Below, piece by piece: positions 26,301-38,300 of a stretch of 64,000 nucleotides of DNA. A model generated the notes under the pieces. It had not been told where the DNA came from. It made no database searches and saw only the letters and a program-made list of their open reading frames with translations. Within the stretch, counting starts at the first letter, position 1, and every line of letters starts with the position of its first letter. The position numbers and the translations under genes were made by a program. Source of the DNA: Aedes albopictus (Eukaryota > Arthropoda > Insecta > Diptera > Culicidae); contig NC_085137.1 of NCBI RefSeq assembly GCF_035046485.1, positions 494,854,351-494,918,350 of the forward strand, written 5' to 3'.

Positions 26301-29300
26301 TCTTTTGGAATTTTCATAGGAACTCTTTCAGGAATATCTCTAAGAATTCATCTGAAGATTCCCGTAGAATTCATCCAGAGATTTCTCTAGCAGGTGTACG
26401 ACGTAAAAAAGCTTAAAATAAGGTGGAAACGTTGGGAGATTAAAATACATTTGTTCTTGATTCATAAACTTAGAAAGCTATATTAAAGTCAATCAAAAAA
26501 AAAAAAAGAACTGTCAAATTCCTCATAAGATCTTAGATGGAGAAAGTTCTGGTAACTTCTCGTTGTCCGGCTAAACAACGTGTCAATCATTTATTTCTAT
26601 ATCTGTATTAGGTTGACCCTGCCTTGTGTGACAAACATTCCGCAATTCCATGCAACGAAATTGGATCCGCCAGTAAATAAATAAATTCCTATTTATCTTG
26701 GTTGTAGCTGTCCCAAATAATCTGCCAATTCAATCTTCCGCCGCTGACCAACAGACGACTGCTCACTCCTCCGAACCCAGAGGCATACAAGAGAAGCATT
26801 CCATGAAGTACATATAGAGAAGGAAAATGTGGGATTGGGAAGGGGTGGCGGTGATGGCGTTTCTTGGTGGGGTTCTTACGGATGTGTGATGCTCAAATTG
26901 AAAGCTCAAACAGTAGTGCTTGCGCAAGCGATACCTACACTCATCTCCACATTCGGGTGATCGATAAATATCATCTCGGACTCTTCGCCGTCCAGCAGAA
27001 TGCTAACGGTTTTTTCGCCAAATTCGTCATCTGCTTGTGGAAAGAAACATTATATTGGGAAGGTGCAGCAATTGGCGAGAGACGAAGAAGAAAAAAAAAA
27101 CACAAGAAAGGTGTTAAAATTGGTGTTTGCACTGTTGAGGATGTTTCGCCACCTGAGTGTCATCTAGCCGCACTACAGTGCACAGTGGGTAAACGCTACT
27201 GAAAACTTGTAAAAGTCTATACTTTTTGTCTCGTTCGGAATTGAAATTTCATCGACTTCCGCGGGTCTAGATTATCTTTGTACCTGCCACAAGATAAATG
27301 AATGGAAAGTTGCCCAATTAATAAAAGAATTCTCAGGCAATAGCTATAGTAGATCTCAAACAACATTGAACTGACACGAAGACCTGTTCATACTTCAACC
27401 ACAGACAAACAGACGTAACACTCTGATAGTTCCCATCGTACATTGATTTAACGGTCTTTTTCAAAATTGAATAGGTGGCCAACTGCCCACCCGTGGCGCT
27501 CGCATCGTTTTTGTTCGAGTTTGACGTTTGCTCACTACCGCCACCTAGTTGATGGTCGGCCAAACTTAGTCCTTTTAGCATTGGGCGAATGTGTTTCCGT
27601 GACTATGATTTGAATCGTAAATTGTTCGAAGTGTTATGTCTGTTTGTCTGTGCTTCAACTTAAATGATGCTAGCTGAAACAACTGATTTTACCAGAGCCT
27701 TTATCAATTTCTACCCACTGTGCACCGATGATGCGACCCAATTTCACTTAATTTGCACCCCCGTCTAATGAATTTCGTTAAAAAACAACTAAGCTTACCC
27801 AAGCTGGCATCGTACGTGTGCATGTACTCCGACGTCATAAACTGCGAAACGAGGGCCGTCTTGCCGACTCCGGAGTCTCCGAGCATCACCACCCGGTACC
27901 TGATGGAGAACAGGGAGATGACATTGAAAAGTTGTTGCAGTCATTCAGTGCCAGCCTGTCTAGTAGGTAGAGGTACTAGGTACCTAGTGCAGAAATGCAA
28001 GATGCAAGCAAGTGTCTAGCGTGCGCGGGAAACGTTTTTGCGCCTTCTGGGAGGGAAAATTACTTACCTCGTCGGGATGGGTTCGCTGTCGTCTTCCTCG
28101 GCGTTCGGGGACGAAGGCAGCGAGTCAACCGTGGCGTAGCCTCCTCCGCAGCACGAACCCTCAAAGGGCGAACGTTCACTGGCGCTGAAAATGAAAATTT
28201 GCATCAGGAACTTGTCAGCCAGTCAGTGCAGGGGCGATAGGGTGTGAAAGATTTTGGGGGTTTGAAATGTGAAGCAATATAATTCGATTTACTACTAAGT
28301 TATTATAAGTCCTTAAGTGGTTGAGTTAAAAGGTTAAAATCTTGCTATGGGTAACTCTCGCTGAGACCGGCCCAATATTTACTCCTTGTCTTCAAAAATG
28401 TTTAAGGTGTAGATTTTCTGAAAGTCGTCACTAAAAAGTAAGGAAAATGCATTTGGTTACTCAAATTGATGGACCCCCCGTTAGTTAGAGCCATAACAAT
28501 TTTTGCAGACCCCTCGATTTTGGTCAAATGGTGGCTCATTTAAACCGTTATAACTCAAAAGTTTCTCCAAAAACCACCTCAAAACGAATTGTTGTTGAAA
28601 CGAGGAAAGATAGAGCTACTATTAACAATAATAAGAAGTTGCGACGGCCATATTGATTTTGGCCGCCATCTTGGATTTTTATACCAAAACATTTGTTTCA
28701 CCATGATGGCAACCACCGATTTTCAAATTTTTGCATCAATTGAAAGCTGAGACATTTATACATAACATATAATAAAATTAGAGATGTCTTTTTTTCCTAT
28801 CAAAATTATCTGCAGTTTTGTAAATTGAGCCACTGCGACCAGTATTTAGATCTTTTTTGGGGCAATACTCGTATCCTTAGTATTTAGTGCATGTCGTACT
28901 ACTCCATTGTCATTGAAAGGCAATGAAGTATCGATTTCTGTACAGTTCTTGTTTTGCGCCCTAATCAAACACAATCTATTTGATTTCAGATAAAACAAAA
29001 CAGTACTACTGATATTTATCCATGCATCGGAACTTTAGCCTCATCCATGTCTTGCTTCTAGTTTAGTCCCAGGACAACATAGACAACCCCAGGGCTTTAG
29101 GCTAGTTGCAAAACACTGTCAAAGTAGAGAATGTGTTCTGCAACAAGAATACACGTGAGTCCTTGAATGAATAATATGTATCAGTCCTCAATAGGTTAGT
29201 ACGCATTTGTTTTCCTAACATCAAGTGTAGTCTCGGGTGGACAAAGTCCGAGTCTTTAACTATTCTACTAACTGTTCTGCCTTATTGATGAATGCAATTT

Positions 29301-32300
29301 TAGAAACTGTTACCAGTAACAACGACTTCAAAAGACACGGACACGTTTAATGCTTCCAGTGAGCTATTTGCTCTTTGAAGGAAGCACTACACCCAAGCAA
29401 CACACCTTGTTATGGAGAAGTTTCTCGTACTTCTCCAAAACATTTTACAGTCATGGAATAAAGTTGCGGCAACATGTTTCATGACTTTTGCATGACCGAA
29501 AATGCGCACGTTTTTTGTTTTGCAAAAGTTTTGACGTAATGAAAACAAACGTAATGAAAACAAACAAACATGTTAGCAAGATGTTATGAAAAACATATTA
29601 TAGCCTAAAGACGGGAGTATTTCTGTGGTGTTAATTACTTTTAAAATACAAAATTCGAACATCAGCTGACAAACAAGAGTAAATATGAGAACACAAATAC
29701 ATGAAAGTATATATGATTTCTTTTATTTTGACAGCAGCTCGTCTGAAAAGAGCAAAGTAAATATTTAGATGAACCAGACTCAAAAATAAAAAGGAAAACG
29801 AAAACCTGAAAACAATCCAAAGTTGAGTGATCTTAAGACTAAAAAAGTGTGCTTTTCAATTTATCGTGGATAATGGCATTTTACCTCCACAAAATTGATG
29901 CGCTACTCGATCGACTGAATATTTCTGAAAATTCTTGTTGATTTTCAACGACCACCATTCTACTTCTTCAATAAGCTTCTTATTGTTCAACAAGAATCAA
30001 TATGGTGGTAGCATCAAAAGACTAGCACGAAGAATATACAGTGCCAATCAAAAACATTCTCACATGTGATTTTTTAGTATTCTTTATTTTCATCAAACTT
30101 ATCAACAGCGTATTTTTTTTATTTATACTCCTCGGTCAACACAAAGATAATCGATTAACGGATATGATGCACCAATTTTTCTAATAATGTTCTTTCATTT
30201 TATAATTTCAAATAATTTTGGACAATCAAAATCTAACTATGATGCTTTAGATAACATTAGTGGTAGTTAAAGAAAGTGTTAGAACTTCGCTGCAAATATT
30301 TTAGATGTTACGTCTGGTATTCTTGCGTCAGAGGCCAATTTTCGCAAATGATTTCTATTCATTTCATTTGATAGTGAATATTTTTGACATACACTGTAAC
30401 CGACAACACATCGCCTAAGCAGCACACATGTCACGGCAGCGAATGTTTTTGTTACACAGAAGTCATAAATACATTACATCTAGCATTGTTGCCTATAGCG
30501 GTTTCTGCATGCGTGTACGTACACGTTGAATCACACGAACACTACTTGAGTTACTGCTCGAAATTAGTAAACAAAAATCAGCTGTTCCCGGCAAAATCAA
30601 ACGAGCGTTTTTCAAAGCAGTAGATTAGCATAAGTGTTCGTGACACCGCTGTGAGAACACAATTTGAACGAATGTCTGTCAAGAAATGTTTTATTATGTT
30701 TTTAAATATTTCATCCAGAAGTATTGGAAAACAACATATGACAAAAATCTTAACATTCCATTGAGAGTGCATCCAAACATCAATCAGCTGATTTGCACAA
30801 CAACATAGGGGATGGCCAAAATGTTTGGGATAGGCAACTTTTTTTTCTTTCACAAAAAAATTCAACATGCTATAACTTTTCATAGAGTGCATTAAAAAAT
30901 CTCAAATTTTGTCTGTTTGTCAACCTGTTATATGTGCATCATTGGTACAAATTTGGGCTCGATTGATTAATCTTTCGCAAAGTTAGAACCGTTCGGGTAA
31001 AACACTATTTTTTAGACATCTCATTTTTGAGCTGTCATATCTCGGAAACCAGTGAACCGAATTGAATGAAATTTTGAACGTACACTAACAATACACAAAT
31101 GCTCCACAAACTATTAAAACATATATACTTTTTGAACGTTGAAAAAAGTTATCATGGATTGGCACTTTTTGGATTTTTCTCGAAAAAAGGTAATTTTTTT
31201 ACGTCAATGTCAATAAATTATAGTGTTGATGTCCAAAGATTTTCCACTTCTGTTCTCAAGTTATCTTTAATCAGATATATTAGAGCCTATTTAGATTAAA
31301 GGAAGAACACACTTAGTAATTTTTGTGTGGTATTGCAAATTTGACCAATTTTCCTCTATATGGGTGAAAATTTCAACCCGGTATAACTTAATTCGCCGTG
31401 AGAAAATATTACATTTTATAACGTTGTATTAAGTATCATTATATTGTTGATAAACGTTAAAAAAATCATTCAATTCGGTTCACTGGTTACCGAGATATGA
31501 CAGCTCAAAAATGAGTTGTCTAAAAATAGTGTTTTATCTGAACGGTTCTAACTTCGCGAAAAATTATTCAATCGAGCCTAAATTTATACCACTGATGCAC
31601 ATATAACAGGTTAATCAACAGTCAAAATTTGAGATTTTTTGATGCACTCTATGAAAAGTTACAGCATGTTGAATTTTTTTGTGGGAGAAAAAAAGTTGCC
31701 TATCCCAAACATTTTGGCCGTCCCTTGTACGTCACATAAATATACGGAAAATGGCAAAATTTCATCAAATTGAATCGTTCTTCGTCGCTGTGTCACCGCA
31801 GTGGAATGTAAACCAACATAAATGCATCCCCGCTCGTGCTACAACATATTTAACAAACTTGAGTGACAAAACCATTGCCTGGTGGCGAGACACATAATTT
31901 CAGAGTTTGTTTTCAAAAAACATATTGTTTGTACACCGCGTCTATATGCGCAACACCCTTACTTGTATTGTACTCACACCTCAATGTATAATACTGTATA
32001 AATAAATAGTACCGAATATGCCTCCGCCATGGCTGGACGGCCGAAAAGCTGTTGTTTCATTTTTATAATCCACAACGTAGGAAACTCCCTGGCCGTTGTG
32101 CCAACACATATTGAAAACATTATTTTGGATGCACATGTTCTGTAAAAAGTTGTGAAAACATTTTTTTTACTAGGGATGTTTTCGAAAAACTTTTATATAA
32201 CATATTTTAATATGTTTTTATCAGCAACTTGTTCCGATGTGTTACTTGGGCACTAGACAACGGGCTAGCATGCAACGCCCAGTGGCACAGCCGAAAACTA

Positions 32301-35300
32301 TTCCTGGCAGCTGTGGCGGGAATCGAACCCGCGCTCCTTAGCACGATGCGACTAAAGGCTTGGTGACCTTAGCCGCACGAACACGAAGCCACACAACTTT
32401 GTACCATGAATCCTTATTACCAAAACACATTACCCCAGTTTGACAAACCAGATGTCACTAGGGTTCGGTTCGGTAGATCTTTTACCGTAACGCAACCCGA
32501 AAAGGTTGCTACCCACGTTACGGGCTCCTTCAAAGATCGAGCATCTTTTAAACCCCCCTCAACCATTCATCCATCAGCACGGGTCGCCTGACACCTTGGA
32601 TTGGGGTTACCTGTTTGATGGACTGCATCTAAGGATTTTAGTGAAATCTAAGGTGGATTCAGGGAGTTTCAGCGGGTATTAAGGGAGATCTCACGTGGAT
32701 TCATGGTGGTTTCATGAGAGTTTCAAGGGTTTTTAATTGACCTCAGGGAAGTTACAGAGGGGCTTTATAGGGTTTCAGGAGATTTCAGGTCCTTCAAGAG
32801 AGTTTAGGAGAGTTCTCAGGGTGGTTTCAGGGAAGCCTTAGGGGGTTGAATCGTTTCATAAGAATTCTAGGAGCTTTAGAGGGGATATCAAATGAGTTTC
32901 AGGATTAATCTGAAGGATTTCAGAGAAGTTCTAGAAGGTTTCAGGAGATTTGAAAGCTCAGGGTACAGGTGGTTTCTGGAAATTTCAATGAGGTTTCAAA
33001 AGGTTTCAGGAAATTGCAGATTGTGTCGATAGAACTCAAAGGGTTCTCAATGGTGCTTTATGTAAGTTTTTGGGGGATGTAATGGAATTTTATAAAAGTT
33101 TCACGAGGTGTGAAAGCGGTTTAGGACAGTTTCAAGTAGTTTTAAAAGAATCTGTTTTGTACCTTTTAACTCCGCCCTATTTTGCTTATCCTTTTACAGA
33201 TACGCGTATTTCGACTACCACTTGTAATCTTCCTTAGTGTCAGTTATCCACTGTGGATAACTGACACTAAGGAAGATTACCAGTGGTAGTCGAAATGCGC
33301 GTATCTGTCAAATGATAAGCAAAATAGGGCGGAATTAAAAGGTACAAAATTGATTACACTCATTCTTACAGGGTATTCTGCTTAGAGGGTTCGAAAAGTC
33401 GGTACACTAGTTTTAAAAGAGGTTCAAACCATCTGCAAACTCCTGAATCTTTCCTAAATCCTCATATTTTCCACGAACAAGCTCCCGAAACGCTAAGCTT
33501 GTTCGTGGAAAATATGAGGATTCAGAAAAGATTCAGGAGTTTGCAGATGGTTTCTGCGAATTTCAGATGGATCAGGGAAATTTTCTGGAGAATTCAAGGA
33601 GATTTCAGATGGATCTCTAAGGATGTTCCAGGGAGATTCAAAGGAGTTTCAGTTGATTTTAGGGTGGTTTCAGAGGGGACTCATGAGGGCATTATGGGGG
33701 TAGTTGGGCACTTCATGGAAGTTTCAGAGCGTTTCGGAGGGTTTCAGAGGTTTTCAGAGATTCTTGCAGGAATTTCGTTTCCAGATTCCTTGAGTAAATC
33801 TAGAGGTTTCTCTGGATTGTTTTTTCCTACAGAAATTTCTTCCAGAGATTATTTTGAAATCTTTTACTGCGATTTTGATGAAACTCTTCCATTATTCCCT
33901 GATCTAAGGAATGTAATGTGATCTAAGGTGGTATCAAGGAATTTAAAAGGGGTTTAGGTTTAGGGGGAAATTTCAGGCTGATTTTGGAGGAATCTCGCAG
34001 GATTCGTAGGAGCTTCAGGGGGGTTTCAGAATTATTCAGATAGCTTCAGGGGATTTCAGTGATTTTTCTAGGAATTTCCATCTAGACTTTTCTAGACTTT
34101 TTAAAATTCTTCATGGGGTTCCTCGGGAAGTTTGTGGTTTTTAGAGGAATTCAGTGATACCCCTAGATGATTTAAGGGCGTTACAAGGAGTTCAGGGGGT
34201 TTCATGGACATAGGTCATTAGAGACGTAATTTTATATATTGAATGATTTAATAATTTCAAAAGAGTAGCCAGCAATTTCCGTCATTTTGGACTTAATTTT
34301 ACGCTTAAGATATAAATTTTCATTCGATACAAAAATCTTAGTACTCAAGCAGTTCACGCTGAATAAATAAAATTTGCGCATCTTGTATTCGGATATTGGT
34401 TATTTTATAAGTGTGGAATTTTAGAGAATTCGGAAAAGCTCTACTAAAGTCCTTTCCTCCTCTTTTCTCAAACTCTCTTAAAACTCCTTTGTGTGAATAA
34501 CTAGCATAAGTTAAAATTCACGTTTATTTCTGTTTTAGACAAAAAAAAATCTTTTCGACTTTTCCTCTTGAACTCTTCTGATAATTGTCTTAGGGTCGAT
34601 ATCTTCACCTCGGCTTAACCGGTAAGCTAGGCTTACCCATAAAGTTAAACCTGGTTTAACGCTTAAGCCGGGATGAAGACAACTGAAACTAGACCACCTA
34701 AACAATGTACATTCCAAATTTCATAAAGATTGGAGCACTAGAGCGGAAGTTACAACCCATTATAACGCGCATCCTCCATAAGGGCAAGACAAAGTGCGAA
34801 ACTTCAAACGAGATTATCTCAAAATTTTGTATTTATAAGGTACCGTCTCGATGATTACGATATCTTTAAAACAAGTTAACCGATTCGTGACCTTTTTTCA
34901 ATTGTTCGTATTTCAAATCTTGAGGTACTGGTACCTCCCAGCAACAATCTCTGTCTCTACCTTAAAACTTTCTGAACTTCTTCTCTTTCTCACAGATAAC
35001 TCCATTGACCCATATTGAGGTTATTCAATCAACCTTCGCGGTGCATAAGGGCCATTATGACCCTCAACCCAATTTCAAGGCTTAGTATCTCCTTTAGTTA
35101 TTAACAAACCGTAATAATATTTTTGAACGTTGATTTTTTCACAACGAAGCATTTTAAAATTTCCTTTAGAATTTCTCGGACATTTTCTTGAAAGCTTTTG
35201 AGGAATTATTTTGGAAATAATTCCAATAATGGAAATTTTTGGAAATTTGTTCCAAAGGAATTAGAAATATTCTTTAGCATTTGTTTTGGGATCTCATTCA

Positions 35301-38300
35301 AAAATTTCGGTATGTTTTTGTTTTATTAGGCAATTGCTAGTAGGAACTCATTCAGAAATTTATGTGATTTTTTTTTCGGCAGTGCTACAAGCAACTCTTT
35401 TAAAATTTCGAAAAAAAAATTTTCGTCGAAAATTTCTTTGGAGATTTTGCGATGGGAAAAGTGAAAAGTGACGCGACCATGTTGCTGTTGTGGTCTATTG
35501 TTTTCGGTGCAGACAATTATTGATGGAGTCAAGGCGGGGTTGCGGTTATCTGACAAGATGGAATTGGGTGAGATCATTCTGATTTTTTCTTTATAGAAGG
35601 AGACGAGGTAATTTTGCCAATGTGGTTTCATTAAACTCCTTTATAACCACATAGAGTGCCGTAGCATCTACAAATGTATCCTGCAGCTCTTATATTGACT
35701 TTATATTGAAGCATTAAAAATGCTAGAAGAAAGTTATTCAAGCGCACAATAGTTTAGAAAAATCATACAGAATTGGTCAAATTATCTCAACAGCTGATCA
35801 CAAGCACCACACTAGACTACTTTCGTTCAAACACATAATACGTGAATAGCAATCTAAGCATGAAACGCTCTAATTTGAATGTATAGAACTCACAGAGACG
35901 TATATCAAGTTTCGTAGGTTTTGCTTGCACGGATGGTTTTAAAGGAGAGCGATTCCACGAACAAGTGGGAAATTTTTCCAGTTTTTATTTTTTGTATTTT
36001 TTGATTTGCATGGAACCTTGCATACAAGTTTTTGGGGAACAAAAACGCCGTTTTGCATACTTGGTTCGCCATTTTTAATCTAGCCTTACTTATGAGAAGG
36101 GCCTATGAAAAATGCACATGATATCTTCAAAAAATTGTATCTCGAAAACGGTTTGTCCGATCGGTTTGGTGTCTTCGGCGAAGTTTTAGACAATTGTTGG
36201 TGCTATATGGAGAAAATATGCACGGTAAAAAAATATGTTTGGTTTTTGTGATTTGAACTAAAATATAGTTTTTCCCTCAAAAGTGACATGTCAATATTTT
36301 TTTTTATTATCCTTATGTTATAGCTGACTGAAAATGCTACCTAGTGCACAGTGGGTTGTTCTGGAGAAAAATAGGTTACAATGAAAAAAAAATGTTTTAA
36401 AAAATTACGGTTTTTAAAAAAAGCTATTAAGTAAAGTCAAAAAAGTTTGTCGCCCTAATTTTATGAAAGTACATCAAATTTGCAAGAAAAAAGTACTTCG
36501 GTAACATTTTTCTAAGATGCACCGTTTAGAAGATATTACTAATTTAATATTGATTTTTTTGATAACTTAATAAGTTTTAGCCCTTTTCGAATGTACTCCG
36601 TGTTTCTCCAGTTTCAAAAGTATTTTTTTCGGAAAGATTGGAAAATTTTGAGTTAAAATGACACTGACAGCTTAAAGATTTGAGTGAAATTCTCTGCCTT
36701 AAAAGTATTTTGAAAAACAAGTTACAAAATCCCACTATCAGGAACAATGATTTCTTCCAGTGGTTTTTGGTGTATTGTGTTGAAAATGTGCATTCAACTC
36801 TTGCATATCGCAAGCTCCTCAATTAGCAAGATTCAAAAGAGCGAATAAGGCTTATTTTTCAGGGGTGCAATAAAAAATAACATTATACTTTGTACATCAG
36901 TTTATTTTTATTCCTGTATTTTTATCAAATTATTGTTTACACAACTTTCTTAACAATATCGAATATTTTGGCATCATTGTCAGTGCAGTTTGAATAAAGC
37001 TTTGCCTTTATTGTATTTTCTGATAGAGGAAGAAATGAGTGGAATTTTTGAGTTCCTTGAATTGTTTTTGCATTATTATATTGATTATTTAGCTGCAAAG
37101 ACATATTTTCGTATTCTTCTGTAGTAGAATAACAAAATGACAACTTTGTAAGTTCTTCTTCTTTTCGTTTGTTTGCCCAATTAAACAACTCTCTTGCAGT
37201 CTTTATCGGGTGTTCGCGTTCTTTGGCTAAACTTGCTCTGGTAGCCATGCGTTTTATCGTACCTCCAATAGCATCGCATGGACCTTTTCCGTGCGATGTT
37301 GCGAAGAAATGCCATTCAGCGTCAATACCATACTTTGACTTAAACTTACAAAGGCTAGAAAAGTTTTTTCGGTTTTTATACTGTGAAGCAGCACCATCTG
37401 ACATAAAATAAATTTTTTTCATGTTTTTATTTTGATCAATTTGTAAAAAGTTCATCATTTTATCAATAAACAAATTAACAGCGACTAAATCATGTCTTAG
37501 TTCTTCTGAAATTATAATGAAGCTAAAATGTTTAATTTGCCTATTTTCAGTATAATATATTACGAAAGGATGGATTGTGGCCTGTTGCACGTTCCAATGG
37601 TGTGATTGAACTTCATCCTGCAAAACGAAGCTGTAATTTTCAGAAAAGTCACAAATAGCCAAAAATTCACCATCTTGCAAGTTTTGTTTTGTAGTTTTCA
37701 AAAAATTGGATTGTTCGGTTTTTACAAAATCATGCGGAATCAAACTTTCTAATTTTGAGCTGAAAAATGTAACAAAGTCATCGGTTTGCTTTACAATAGT
37801 TTCTAAATCACATCTGTCAGTGGTAACCCATTGTTCGAATGAAAGCTTTTCAACAAAGTTTTCTTCCAGTTGTTTCAATAAACTGTCTTCTAAAACTGAG
37901 GTATCTGGGCAGTTTTTACATCTTCGTAGATGGCAATGAGTTGTCTTATTTTCGCAAAGTAATCTATTCGTTAATGTTTTTAGATCATTCAAGACATTGT
38001 ATTTTTTTAAGCTATGTAGAATTAAATTGACATTTTCATGCGTAGTGCAAACGCAAACATTATGTGTTCCTGTGATAGTCAATAGTTTACATTGCCTTGG
38101 CCGGAGGCTTGCAAATGATGAAAACCCTATTTTTACATTGACGTACACTTCATTAAAGCGATTAAAAGCTTCTCTTAATGTCATCATTAACAATCTTTTC
38201 TGAACAGCTAATCTCTTATTTCCTGTCTTTACGCTAACAAAATCTCTTTGGCCTGGCATTGCACGGCTTATATCATCGTCCTCAAAAAAATTCAAAACCA

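Larger units (their letters stand above)
32600..34215. repeat. degenerate GTTTCAGG-type array with two embedded hairpins
   Basis: Units such as ggtttcaggagatttcagg repeat loosely at about 12 bp. Two long hairpins (33155-33349 and 33426-33553) interrupt it. Open frames such as 33499-33921 are repeat artefacts. Confidence 0.75.

Noticed and set aside
24552..26416. Open frames of (GIPLGIPS)n and (LEEFLEES)n type here and at 48.7-55 kb
   Set aside because: They are translations of the degenerate 12-bp arrays, with overlapping frames on both strands.
27333..27581. Minus-strand open frame between RGK exons 4 and 5 as an extra exon
   Set aside because: Exons 4 and 5 join directly in the conserved DASL-DDEFGEK strand, and the extra sequence has no RGK similarity.
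36577..36822. Open frame inside the left transposon arm
   Set aside because: It lies in the inverted repeat and has no recognisable domain; the right arm does not preserve an equivalent frame of interest.
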